Source: JBCCCJ01 sp039029315
GTDB lineage: Bacteria > Bacteroidota > Bacteroidia > J057
NCBI GenBank assembly: GCA_039029315.1
Contig: JBCCGK010000012.1
Span: 1-64,000, forward strand
Direction of reading: 5' to 3'
Length of the DNA stretch: 64,000 nucleotides
The notes below the pieces were generated by a model that saw only the letters and a program-made list of their open reading frames with translations, had not been told where the DNA came from and ran no database searches. How positions within the stretch are numbered: the stretch's first letter is position 1; the number at the start of each line of letters is the position of its first letter. Both the position numbers and the translations under genes were made by a program. Positions 34,145-43,006 of the stretch are shown piece by piece.

Positions 34145-35161
34145 CTAAACTGTATATCCGTAAAGTGAGGCCACACAGGCTTGAATGCGTTCAAATTCTT
34201 CATCTGAGATCTTTTGTTTGTTGGTGGCTTTGAACGGGTCGAGGCCACGAAGATCTGCTTCTGCCACTTCTTTTCCCCAAATTTGTCGAGATACTTTCTG
34301 AACAATGGACTGAGGATCTTGACAAAACTCTTCGTAGCGAAGCTGAATGTATTTGTCAGGATCGACCAGGGACTTGCCCTTGTCCAGTTCCTGCTCGACT
34401 TCATATACCTGCTGGCAGATATCATCTACATATCCCAGTGGATTCACAGAAGGATCAGAGTCCTGACTTCCCAATCCCCAAGCAACATATTTGCTTCCCT
34501 GTACCGCCTCTCTGGACTGGATGAGAGACTGGGTAACATAGACAGGATCTCGTCTGATTTCGACAAAATATACAGTAGGAAAGGTGTCGGTAAACAATTT
34601 TACACAAAGAGAGTTCCGATTATTCTTGTTCAGGAAGGGTGTCCCGAAGGCTTCAAACCATGCATCATAAAATTGCTTCATTTCTGTGGTCTTCTCCGCA
34701 CCTATATCATCAGGCACCGCATTTCGATCTTCTCCCAACCAACGATTCCAAATATGAAATCCATCATTGGGTCCATTGAATCCTGACACGCTTCCATAAT
34801 AGTTGTTGAAGTTGCCTTTCTTTTTTCGCAGAAACCGATTGAACCATTTTCCTCCGGTGATGGGCGAGCGGGAAAAAGATACACTCAGATTGTTGAAATA
34901 GCTGACAGGCAAATATTGGGCAAGCGTTTGATACAGCAGGGTCGTTCCGCTTCTGGACCCCCCAAGGATCAAAATCAGCGGAAGATCTGAGGGCTTGGCC
35001 TTCGCCAGCCGTCTCCGCTCAGTTCCAGCCAGTAGCATGTCTATCGGTGTCAGAGCAACCCCAAATCCCTCGCGGATCAAGGTAAAATAGGCAGCACGGT
35101 TGCCGGAGGCAAGCATGCGTTTGAGCAAACCGAAGGGATCTTTGAAATTGTTATAGCTCAC
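34145..35161 (-). CDS. sulfotransferase family protein
   Basis: A 338-residue cytoplasmic protein. The 5'-phosphosulfate-binding loop ILGGSRSGTTLLYQ lies at about 65-75, and the 3'-phosphate-binding motif is the IRRDPVYVTQSLIQSR helix. The family transfers sulfate from PAPS to carbohydrates or other acceptors. The open frame runs on to 35440 but upstream it is only the shadow of wecB; GTG 35161 (14 nt before it is an AT-poor stretch) or ATG 35116 is the start. It follows wecB by 68 bp and precedes the flippase pair by 5 bp, suggesting sulfation of the cluster's product glycan. Confidence 0.8.
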   Translation of the reverse strand: MSYNNFKDPFGLLKRMLASGNRAAYFTLIREGFGVALTPIDMLLAGTERRRLAKAKPSDLPLILILGGSRSGTTLLYQTLAQYLPVSYFNNLSVSFSRSPITGGKWFNRFLRKKKGNFNNYYGSVSGFNGPNDGFHIWNRWLGEDRNAVPDDIGAEKTTEMKQFYDAWFEAFGTPFLNKNNRNSLCVKLFTDTFPTVYFVEIRRDPVYVTQSLIQSREAVQGSKYVAWGLGSQDSDPSVNPLGYVDDICQQVYEVEQELDKGKSLVDPDKYIQLRYEEFCQDPQSIVQKVSRQIWGKEVAEADLRGLDPFKATNKQKISDEEFERIQACVASLYGYTV

Positions 35162-35229
35162 AATAGGAGTTCTTGGTTCCAGGTGTCGGGGGGAGGGGCA
35201 TCCCCTCAACCCGACACGCCAGACTTGAG

Positions 35230-36381
35230 TTATACGGCAACAGCTGGTTGAAGATACTTGAGGATGGCATGCAAAATCTTGTCTGCAGCATCTCCTTCCC
35301 CAAAATAAGGAGCGATGTCCGGGGCAAAATCGATTTCCTCTTCCTGGAATCGGCTTTTCCACTGGAACAATGCCTGCATGATTTTTTCGGGATTGGCTCC
35401 CACAACGACATTGCCACCAGCCATCACAGTCTCTACCCATTCTGTCTCATCTCTCAAGGTGATACAGGGGCAGTTGAGGAAGAAGGCCTCTTTTTGTAGA
35501 CCTCCAGAATCTGTAAATGCCAGTCGTGCATGGCCCAACATTTGGATCATATCCAGATATCCGACCGGCTCGATCAAGCGAAGATTCGGATGTGCCTTCC
35601 AGTCTGGAAGCATGGAGGGCAGTCGATGAGAGGTTCGTGGATGCATCGGGAACACGATGGGGTAGTGATTCTCTGCGATCTCATTGAACATGTTTAGCAA
35701 AGCCTCTAATCGCTCTGGAGCATCTGTGTTCTCTGCCCGGTGGACTGTTGCTACTGCATAAGTATTTTCTTCCAGACCCAGCTTTGTCAGGATATCTGAT
35801 TTTCTGGCCGCTAACTGCTGATTGAGCAACACGGTATCATACATGATATCTCCGGTAAGGACAGTGATCTCTTCCAGCCCTTCTCTGGTCAGATGCGTAA
35901 CTGCGGTAGGCGTAGGGGCCAATAGAATATCTGAAATATGATCTGAAGCAATTCGATTAATTTCTTCGGGCATCCTTCTGTTGAAACTTCTCAATCCAGC
36001 TTCGACATGTGCAATCGGGATGTGAATTTTTGCGGCAGCCAGCGCTGCTGCCACGGTAGAATTCGTATCACCAAAGATGATCAACATATCTGGTTCGAGT
36101 TCCAATAATAATTCTTCAATCCCGGCAAGCATCTTTCCAGTCTGAACCCCATGTCGTCCAGATCCCACCCCAAGATTATACTCTGCATGAGGAATCTCCA
36201 GTTCTTCAAAGAAGATGTCAGACATCCCGTGATCATAATGCTGACCTGTATGAATCGTATAATGCTTGATTTTGTTTGATTCCACTTCATTGAAGCGATC
36301 AATAGAGCGAAGCAAAGGGGCAAGTTTGATGAATTGGGGTCTGGCGCCGACTACACTTACCAGTGTTAAGGATTTGCTCAT
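35230..36381 (-). CDS. wecB: UDP-N-acetylglucosamine 2-epimerase (non-hydrolysing)
   Basis: A 383-residue GT-B-fold epimerase converting UDP-GlcNAc to UDP-ManNAc, or the corresponding uronic/diamino sugar as in WlbD/WbpI. Conserved motifs: VVGARPQFIKLAPL, HTGQHYDHGMSDIFF, AHVEAGLRSFNRRMPEE (catalytic Glu), FPMHPRTSHR and TDSGGLQKEA. Length is typical. It lies 23 bp after the GT39-like gene in the glycan cluster; with the WlbA-like gene the diamino-uronic variant is possible. Confidence 0.9.
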   Translation of the reverse strand: MSKSLTLVSVVGARPQFIKLAPLLRSIDRFNEVESNKIKHYTIHTGQHYDHGMSDIFFEELEIPHAEYNLGVGSGRHGVQTGKMLAGIEELLLELEPDMLIIFGDTNSTVAAALAAAKIHIPIAHVEAGLRSFNRRMPEEINRIASDHISDILLAPTPTAVTHLTREGLEEITVLTGDIMYDTVLLNQQLAARKSDILTKLGLEENTYAVATVHRAENTDAPERLEALLNMFNEIAENHYPIVFPMHPRTSHRLPSMLPDWKAHPNLRLIEPVGYLDMIQMLGHARLAFTDSGGLQKEAFFLNCPCITLRDETEWVETVMAGGNVVVGANPEKIMQALFQWKSRFQEEEIDFAPDIAPYFGEGDAADKILHAILKYLQPAVAV

Positions 36382-36404
36382 TTTATATTGTTATTCGAAT
36401 ATGA

Positions 36405-37943
36405 TTAGTCAGAGGTGATTGCCTGTCTTTTTTTGAGTTGCTGAACGGTCAGGTTACGGGGAAATTCTTCCTCGCTAATGACTTGAAAATTTTTGGACAC
36501 ATACGCCTCCAGATACTTGTGATTCAGGTCTACGAACTTGACAACACGTTGCCCATGTACAATCAGCCAGACGGTATCCGGATCACCGGGAAGTCCTGCG
36601 AATACCTCTCTCACTTGCTCCTCACTCTGAAGTAACCATCTCTCATGTCCCCAGGGTTCATCAAAATTGATGGGGAATGGAAGGGCATACAGTTCATTCT
36701 CTCCGTGGTAGTGATGCTGGAACAACATTTCATGGACATTTTCAAATACCAGAATTGGTTGATTGCTTTGTTCCCGCTCCTGAATATATGCGGAGACGCC
36801 TTTGTAGTCTTCGGACTTGATGAAGGGGGTATAATAATTGGCCAATGCAAAAATATAACAGCCTATCAAAAAAGCTGTGTACCCAACAAATCTCAATTTG
36901 GTCTTATGAGCGGACAGGAGCACATACACACTCATGATTAGGGGAATGAGGAGAGGAGCCAAAAATTTGAATTTGACAAATTCCTTTCCCCAAATTGTAA
37001 AGATGAGAGTGTAACACAATAACAAACCTGAAGCAATTGCCAAGATGTAGCGATTCTCGGATTTGAGCAGATTGGGAATTTTTCGCCAGAAATATGCGAT
37101 CGGTGCTACGGCTGCAATCGAGAGAATCCCTCTGGTCAGCCATCGAGCTGTCGCATTCTCAATATCGAATTTTTGGGAAGCGATGAGAAAGCTATCCAAA
37201 TTTTGAAATAACCACATCATGATACCGATTGGCCCGTTCTGCTCGGCTTGCAGCACTTTTTGTTCGTACTGTCCAGGCATGTTGGGAAGCAGTATCAAGA
37301 GCCCAATGGCGGGGAGAATCATGTCGATACAGAGATTCCGAAACGGAATCCAACGGCGATTGGCCAATAAGGCAAATCCATTGGCCGCCAGGAGGAATCC
37401 AGCATAATAGTGTGTGTACAGGGCAATGGTGGCCAATATGGCATACGCCAATCGGGATTGCCATCGTGGCTTGTCTGAAATATAGCCATCGTAGAAGGTC
37501 ATCAGCAGCAATGATGAGAGTAACAAGATCATTGCATAACATCGGACATCTACCTCAGTATAGATCGTAATGGGATTAAACAGAAAGATCGCGACTGGCC
37601 ATATTGGATTGATCGATGGAATATACCTGAGAGAAATTTCCTTGATCACAAAGACTGCTCCCAGAATACATAAGATGGAATACAGACGTGCAAAGAAAAT
37701 CGAGTCGTTGATGTTTCTCCATAAAGAAATGATCCCAAAATACAAGGGAGCTTGCAATTCAAAATGGATCGCCTGATCAACAGCGTAGGCAAAATCACGA
37801 GAGCTGGATTCCATCGCATATCCTTCGTCAGAACGAAGGTTCAAATTGGCAGCAAAAGGAATCGCAATCGCTAAGTTAAGTAATATACAAGCAAGTATCA
37901 GCTTATTCGTGTGCTTGGCAAATAGCCAGGTTTGTGTGTTCAT
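36405..37943 (-). CDS. GT39-like GT-C membrane glycosyltransferase
   Basis: A 512-residue integral membrane protein with about 11 helices. The first periplasmic loop has the acidic motif NLRSDEGYA and then HFELQAPLYF, as in the PMT/ArnT GT-C family whose catalytic Asp/Glu is in this loop. A soluble C-terminal domain (about 385-512) lies outside the membrane. Enzymes of this type take a sugar from a polyprenyl-phosphate donor. The GT2 gene (30 bp upstream) and the flippase pair would supply the donor. Acceptor unknown: lipid A, a surface polysaccharide or protein. Confidence 0.8.
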   Translation of the reverse strand: MNTQTWLFAKHTNKLILACILLNLAIAIPFAANLNLRSDEGYAMESSSRDFAYAVDQAIHFELQAPLYFGIISLWRNINDSIFFARLYSILCILGAVFVIKEISLRYIPSINPIWPVAIFLFNPITIYTEVDVRCYAMILLLSSLLLMTFYDGYISDKPRWQSRLAYAILATIALYTHYYAGFLLAANGFALLANRRWIPFRNLCIDMILPAIGLLILLPNMPGQYEQKVLQAEQNGPIGIMMWLFQNLDSFLIASQKFDIENATARWLTRGILSIAAVAPIAYFWRKIPNLLKSENRYILAIASGLLLCYTLIFTIWGKEFVKFKFLAPLLIPLIMSVYVLLSAHKTKLRFVGYTAFLIGCYIFALANYYTPFIKSEDYKGVSAYIQEREQSNQPILVFENVHEMLFQHHYHGENELYALPFPINFDEPWGHERWLLQSEEQVREVFAGLPGDPDTVWLIVHGQRVVKFVDLNHKYLEAYVSKNFQVISEEEFPRNLTVQQLKKRQAITSD

Positions 37944-37973
37944 ACAAAGATGCGTGATTCGACGGGACGTGGA

Positions 37974-39068
37974 TTACTGCTTATAAAAATGTCGATTCAG
38001 TGTCGTGTTAATGTGAAATAGTTCATCGAAATATCTCTTATTCTGTAGAGAAAGGAATCCAATTCCGAGAAACTGTAAGGCAACCAGGAGAGAAATTCCA
38101 CTTACCATAAATGAGTGTGGACGTTCCTGAAAGACCTGGGCCACAGCCTGGCTGAATTTGGTATTGTAGACCTCAGTTGCCAACTCTATGGTGGACATGA
38201 CATCTACCGTGTGGACAAAGATCCATCCGACCATATACATGGCAACCAGCATCATGATCATTCCCACGAGCATGAAGAACATGTATGGACGGAAGATAAA
38301 ACTGGTCATCAGGCCTCCCAAAATCCCTTTGATGATCCGCATGCTGGAGGTTCTCCCAACAGCTTTCTCTTGAAAACTCCAATCCAGATGAGCTGGAATT
38401 TCACGAATTCTCGCCCGTAACAAGATCGCTTTGTGAACAATCTCAGGATTGATGTCGTAGGTACTGGACTTGAGATTCAGGCTCTGCAAGAATTCTCTTT
38501 TGTACACCCGTACCATGCTGGTAAAGGTATAGATATTCTTGGAGGCTGCCTTTCGCATCAGTCGGTTGACCGTTTTGCTCAGCAGCATGCGCAGAAATGG
38601 AACAGCGGTTACTTTTCCTCCCTTCATATATGGAGATGCGATCACCATGTCAGCATCTGTCTCTTCTATCTCAACCATCAGGCGATCAATATGATCAGGT
38701 CCATAGCTAAGATCGAGATCCAGCACGATGACAAAATCTCCTTTGGAATGCTTGAAACCTGTCTGCATGGCGACCCCCAGATTGCGATTGACTCTATGAT
38801 GAACCACGCGAACATTCTCATATTGCTCTACGAGCTGATTGGCTAGTTCTGGTGTTCGGTCTGCACTTCCATCATTCACAATGAGGATCTCCCAACGATA
38901 CCTCTTCTCCATCCCGCGCATATATTCAACCAATGTATGAATACTTTTCTCAATGATGGTTTCTTCGTTATAAGCAGGGGTGATTAAAGTTATCAATGGC
39001 AAAATGTGTGTATCTGACATATCATTCTGACCATTAGAGCGCTCTTGTTGAATAATGGGGCTATTCAT
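37974..39068 (-). CDS. GT2 glycosyltransferase with C-terminal membrane helices (ArnC/GtrB/DPM1-like)
   Basis: A 364-residue protein. GT2 domain (about 20-240): TLITPAYNEE, EILIVNDGSADRTP and the metal-binding DLDLSYGPDH. Two long hydrophobic segments follow (about 263-287 and 320-345), as in ArnC, GtrB and dolichyl-phosphate mannose synthases that load a sugar onto polyprenyl phosphate. The start at 39068 leaves a 17-residue polar extension; ATG 39020 is an alternative. It precedes the GT39-like gene by 30 bp. A 203 bp gap separates it from the CE4 gene upstream. Confidence 0.85.
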   Translation of the reverse strand: MNSPIIQQERSNGQNDMSDTHILPLITLITPAYNEETIIEKSIHTLVEYMRGMEKRYRWEILIVNDGSADRTPELANQLVEQYENVRVVHHRVNRNLGVAMQTGFKHSKGDFVIVLDLDLSYGPDHIDRLMVEIEETDADMVIASPYMKGGKVTAVPFLRMLLSKTVNRLMRKAASKNIYTFTSMVRVYKREFLQSLNLKSSTYDINPEIVHKAILLRARIREIPAHLDWSFQEKAVGRTSSMRIIKGILGGLMTSFIFRPYMFFMLVGMIMMLVAMYMVGWIFVHTVDVMSTIELATEVYNTKFSQAVAQVFQERPHSFMVSGISLLVALQFLGIGFLSLQNKRYFDELFHINTTLNRHFYKQ

Positions 39069-39271
39069 GATTTTTTGTCTGTAAAGTGTAGACGTTTTCT
39101 AATTTGATTTCTTATGTAAGAAGTAAAGAAAAAAGCAGTTATTTTTCTCATGTTGCCTGAACCAACCAGTTTTTCCCCTCAACCGTAAATATTTTTTTAT
39201 CAACTGATTAAGTCGAAAGCATGTAAGAGAGACGCATAGAATGTCGCAAATCCACTCCCGGCGAAGGATGA

Positions 39272-40249
39272 CTAGGCTGGTCTTGTGATCGGAGCGACAG
39301 TTTTGCTGGTCAAAGCACCACGAGATTTTACTTTTTCTGCATGCTGTGCCATGGTTAGCAGTTCGTAGTTCTTGCCCAATAGCTCGAACATTTTGTGCAT
39401 GACCTTGATTTTTTTGGAACTCTCGATGCGCATGGCAGGGAAGAAAGACAAATCTTCAGTATCATCACAGCCAATGAAATCCAGAGGATGAAGCAAAATC
39501 GAGGGCATGGTTCGAGTCAATTTGCACATCCCAATGGCAAAGCGTAAATAGGCAATGGCCAGCCCATAGCTATAGGTAGCCAAAAACAAGACATAACTTG
39601 CATGAATAGGCACCTTAAACAATGGCATCGTGGTTACAGGAATTTCCAGCAGAGAGTATCCTTCTGTTTGCCACTCATATGGCTTGTTAGACCGGAACCC
39701 GTCTTTCCAACTACCAAATAGCCCCTTCCTGGTTTCCCGCTCCTCTTTGGTCATTTTGCTTGTCCAGAGGAAGTAGGCTCTTGCCAATGGGTTCAGGATA
39801 TTGGGAAAGGTAGATCCATCATATTTGTATCCTCTCCGTGCCAATACTCTCAACACACTGTCAGAGAAGCTAAAGCCTGGACCCCGGAATCCCTTGGGAA
39901 CGACACCGGTGGCCTGAGAAATATAGTCCTCAGCTTTGGCCAATTCTTCATTGATTTCCTCCTCAGAGTAAATATGCAACCAGGGATCGTGATTGAAGGT
40001 ATGGTTACCAATATCATGTCCCCTTCTTGCGATATCTGCAAGAACCTCCTGGTTATGGTCAAAAGCGGCATCCTGAGCCACAATGAAAAAGGTAATCTTC
40101 GTCTGATGCTCGTCCAGAAAATCAAGAATTCTGGGCACAGCATAGTTGAGGTAGGAAGGGTAAGATTCCCACCCTGGATCACCGTGGGTTTTCATATAGG
40201 TCCACTGATCATCTAAATCAAGAGACAAGCTGGCATAAGGTCTGCTCAT
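39272..40249 (-). CDS. CE4 polysaccharide deacetylase family protein
   Basis: A 325-residue protein with the NodB fold: motif 1 SLDLDDQW (Asp13/Asp14), motif 2 IGNHTFNHDPW (His and His, zinc), motif 3 GFRGPGFS and a late LLHPLDFIG (catalytic His). All zinc ligands are there. No signal peptide, so it acts in the cytoplasm or on the inner leaflet, as ArnD-like deformylases and lipid-linked-sugar deacetylases do. The C-terminal third is longer than in PgdA-type enzymes. It lies 98 bp after the FAD oxidoreductase gene within the glycan cluster. Confidence 0.85.
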   Translation of the reverse strand: MSRPYASLSLDLDDQWTYMKTHGDPGWESYPSYLNYAVPRILDFLDEHQTKITFFIVAQDAAFDHNQEVLADIARRGHDIGNHTFNHDPWLHIYSEEEINEELAKAEDYISQATGVVPKGFRGPGFSFSDSVLRVLARRGYKYDGSTFPNILNPLARAYFLWTSKMTKEERETRKGLFGSWKDGFRSNKPYEWQTEGYSLLEIPVTTMPLFKVPIHASYVLFLATYSYGLAIAYLRFAIGMCKLTRTMPSILLHPLDFIGCDDTEDLSFFPAMRIESSKKIKVMHKMFELLGKNYELLTMAQHAEKVKSRGALTSKTVAPITRPA

Positions 40250-40347
40250 AGCTCTGGTAAATTCGTTAAGAGATTCCGAAGTTGATGAGGAAATTCACCA
40301 ACTTCGGGAATGTATTAAGTTGAAAAATGAAAAAGATCGACTGAAGA

Positions 40348-41682
40348 TTAAATGCTCACACTATTGGGCTTGACTTCAGAGGTAAACTCCAACCCATAGC
40401 GCTGAACAAAACGTTCCACATGCTGTGTAACGGAATTATTGTTCAATGTATCATTGACAAATTGAGAAGTATTCAAGACATAGAAATCATTGTGAAGTGT
40501 CCGCGCCTTTGGCACAATGTCAGAATAATTCAATACCTGAAGTGGCTGAACTTTGACTGCACGATTGATATGAACAGATACAATGTCCTCTTCTTTCAAT
40601 TCAGGATACATCAATTGTACACCTGCCAAAAACTCAGTTCCTAGTTCTTCATCAGATTTGCGAAGAATCGGATCTGTAGAGTGAACATATTTGGGGAAAT
40701 AAGTCAGATAATGCCCCCCTGTCTCTTCTGTATCTACCAGCGTACTCATTCCGATGACTCCAGTGAAAGGCACTCGCTCATCAGCAATGTTCAAGACGTA
40801 GAAAGGAGTAAAGGGTTTCTTGGTAGCAACCACCATACATACGACGCCCAGATACTCGACAGATCTCGTGTCTCCACTGACTTCGATCAATTCTGGTGCG
40901 GCGACTTTCTCCAATACATTGACTGGGGAGGTGAAGATGATCTTGTCATAATGTTCTTCTTCTCCATTGCTTCGGACAATCATTCCGCCATCAGGAGCAG
41001 GCTCGATCGCCTCTACGGTGGTCTCGGTCAGAATTCTCACTCCTTGCTCTGGCAATGTAGCTTCCAACTGATCGAACACACGCTTGTACCCTCCCCGAAC
41101 ATAGCCCATATGTTCTTGGTTGGCAGAGGTATCCCGAGCTTCGAACAAGCGCTTGATATAGGTCCAAATAAAGACCGCAGATACGCGTTTGTAATTCTCT
41201 CCAAGCTTGGCCAACAACAGTGGTTTCCAAAATTTCTCAAAGGTTTTTCTCCCTCCAATTTTGACCAACCAATCCTCAATACTCATGTTCTCCATCTTCT
41301 TCCAATCCTTGATGCGCGAAGCAATCAGAATGGTCAGGGCCAAACGGAATTTGCTGATCAATCCCAAAGGCGGGAACAACAGAAATTCCTTGTTATTAGA
41401 GATCGAGTAAAACTTCTCATTGACATAATAACCTGTGTAGGTTTTTTCCCACATCAAATCATCTTTTAAGCCAATATCTGTGAGAAATGATACCAATGCC
41501 TGATCAGAAGGCAAAATCACATGATAAAAGCGATCCCAGAAAAAATCACCATAATCGTGATAAGTAGCAAGTCCACCGAGTTGGCGATCCCGTTCGATGA
41601 CAGAAATATTGCGGCCAGGAGCTGCCAGCTTTTGTGCCAGCACAAGCCCCATGAATCCGCCGCCAATGATGCCTATTTTCAT
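40348..41682 (-). CDS. FAD-dependent oxidoreductase (protoporphyrinogen oxidase/UGM-like)
   Basis: A 444-residue flavoprotein of the amine-oxidase/HemY group. The N-terminus has the dinucleotide motif IGIIGGGFMGLVLAQ and ERDRQLGGLATYH; the C-terminal FAD region ends FYVLNTSQFVNDTLNNNSVT. Related enzymes occur in glycan clusters next to SDR epimerases and may oxidise or mutate a nucleotide or lipid-linked sugar; real specificity is unknown. ATG 41682 overlaps the SDR gene's stop by 4 bp (ATGA), so the two are translationally coupled. An in-frame upstream start exists at 41718. Confidence 0.85.
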   Translation of the reverse strand: MKIGIIGGGFMGLVLAQKLAAPGRNISVIERDRQLGGLATYHDYGDFFWDRFYHVILPSDQALVSFLTDIGLKDDLMWEKTYTGYYVNEKFYSISNNKEFLLFPPLGLISKFRLALTILIASRIKDWKKMENMSIEDWLVKIGGRKTFEKFWKPLLLAKLGENYKRVSAVFIWTYIKRLFEARDTSANQEHMGYVRGGYKRVFDQLEATLPEQGVRILTETTVEAIEPAPDGGMIVRSNGEEEHYDKIIFTSPVNVLEKVAAPELIEVSGDTRSVEYLGVVCMVVATKKPFTPFYVLNIADERVPFTGVIGMSTLVDTEETGGHYLTYFPKYVHSTDPILRKSDEELGTEFLAGVQLMYPELKEEDIVSVHINRAVKVQPLQVLNYSDIVPKARTLHNDFYVLNTSQFVNDTLNNNSVTQHVERFVQRYGLEFTSEVKPNSVSI

Positions 41683-42677
41683 ATACTTAGCTCTTTTTCC
41701 ATGATTTCTTTTTGCCATTCGAAGGTGCGTCGCATCCCTTCTTCGAGGCTTACTTGAGACGTAACTCCCAACATTCGGGCCAATTTTGATGTATCAGGCA
41801 CTCTTCTCATAACATCCTGATATTTTCGTCCTTTTGAAATCTCATTATATGGGATTAATTCATATTTAAGATCTCCGGCTGTGCCTGAAAGTCTTTTCAA
41901 CAATTTGGCCAGCTCAAGGATGGTAATCTCCTGATTGGCACCAATATTGAAAATCTCTCCATTTGCCTCCTCCATCATCGCACAGGCATAAATTCCAGCA
42001 ACAGTGTCATCTACATAAGTAAAGGTTCTTGTCTGAGATCCATCACCGTGGATAGGAATGACTTCGTCTTTGAGAATCTTCTCGATGAATACAGATTGAG
42101 GACCGCCCCACCAGGACAGGTGTTGGTGCCGTCCATAGGAGCCAAAAAAGCGCATGAGGACAACAGGAAATCCGTGGTCTTCCATATAAGCCAATGCCAA
42201 ATGCTCATCGAACAATTTGGATACAGCATATCCCCAACGTGGCACTTTAGAATCTCCCAGGGTACAGTTTCCATCTTCTCTGAAGGGAATATCCGGGCTC
42301 ATTCCATAGACATCTGAGGTAGATGCCAAAGCACATTTGCAATTGAGTTCTCTTGCGAATTCAAGGACGTTTTCAGTTCCTTTGGCATTCACGGTTAAGG
42401 TGGCAACTGCATTTCCATATCGAGGAATTTTGAAAGCCGCCAAATGAATGATGACATCAAAGTCTTTATCTAAGCCTTCAAAGGTCTCTTCGTACATGAT
42501 GTCTTTTTCAAGAAAGGTAAATGCCTCATCATCCATATGAGCCTGGATGTTGAACATTCGCCCGCGAGAAAGATTGTCAATCCCTACGACTGTGTGACCT
42601 TCTGAAAGTAATTTTGATAGCAAGTTGGATCCAAGGAAACCGGCAACACCGGTGAGAAGTACTTTTTTTTGCTCCAT
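41679..42677 (-). CDS. NAD-dependent sugar epimerase/dehydratase (extended SDR)
   Basis: A 332-residue extended SDR. The glycine-rich motif LLTGVAGFLGSNLL is followed by IDNLSRGR; the catalytic Ser/Thr, Tyr and Lys are in ASTSDVYG and GYAVSKLFDE (YxxxK). It acts on a nucleotide sugar: epimerase, dehydratase or decarboxylase are all possible. It is the first gene of the minus-strand glycan cluster, with an inverted-repeat region 44-99 bp upstream. Confidence 0.88.
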   Translation of the reverse strand: MEQKKVLLTGVAGFLGSNLLSKLLSEGHTVVGIDNLSRGRMFNIQAHMDDEAFTFLEKDIMYEETFEGLDKDFDVIIHLAAFKIPRYGNAVATLTVNAKGTENVLEFARELNCKCALASTSDVYGMSPDIPFREDGNCTLGDSKVPRWGYAVSKLFDEHLALAYMEDHGFPVVLMRFFGSYGRHQHLSWWGGPQSVFIEKILKDEVIPIHGDGSQTRTFTYVDDTVAGIYACAMMEEANGEIFNIGANQEITILELAKLLKRLSGTAGDLKYELIPYNEISKGRKYQDVMRRVPDTSKLARMLGVTSQVSLEEGMRRTFEWQKEIMEKELSI

Positions 42678-43006
42678 GTTTTTGATTCCTGTCCGTTGTA
42701 GTTGGATTTTTGTTGTAACTATAGGAGATATTTTACAATTGGTGGGAAATTTCTGAAATCTCCCTTATTCTCCTATCCAGATTCACCTAAGTGGCATGAA
42801 TCGGCCTATCAGCGGTGAATTGTCCCGCGCGACCGGGAAAAAAGAACGATAAGGTAAATTTCCTGCTTCTCTTTTTCATTTTCTAATCAGCCTTAACTGA
42901 TTTCCAACTTCAAAAAAGAAAGAGCAGGTATTTCTAAGACGTTTTTGTACCAATGAGTTACATCTCTTGTATGTAATCCGATCTTGGGGTTGGGCGAACC
43001 AATGAC
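42678..43006. other. 329 bp gap between the glycan cluster and uvrA
   Basis: It contains the nested inverted repeat and, nearer uvrA, a small dyad TTACAT-N7-ATGTAA (42958-42976). No exact TAnnTTTG box on the minus strand was found and no gene is supported. Confidence 0.45.
42721..42776. promoter_or_regulatory. nested inverted repeat upstream of the glycan cluster
   Basis: Inner palindrome GGGAAATTTC-T-GAAATCTCCC (42744-42764, one mismatch) and outer arms ATAGGAGA (42721-42728) / TCTCCTAT (42769-42776) are centred about 75 bp upstream of the first gene (ATG 42677). It could be an operator or an RNA leader structure. Confidence 0.45.

Noticed and set aside
35162..35440. N-terminal extension of the sulfotransferase frame
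   Set aside because: The extra 93 codons are read antisense-phase within wecB and show no domain; GTG 35161 is taken as the start.
40681..41469. 262-codon plus frame opposite the FAD oxidoreductase
   Set aside because: Complementary-strand shadow of a clear coding sequence with conserved FAD motifs.
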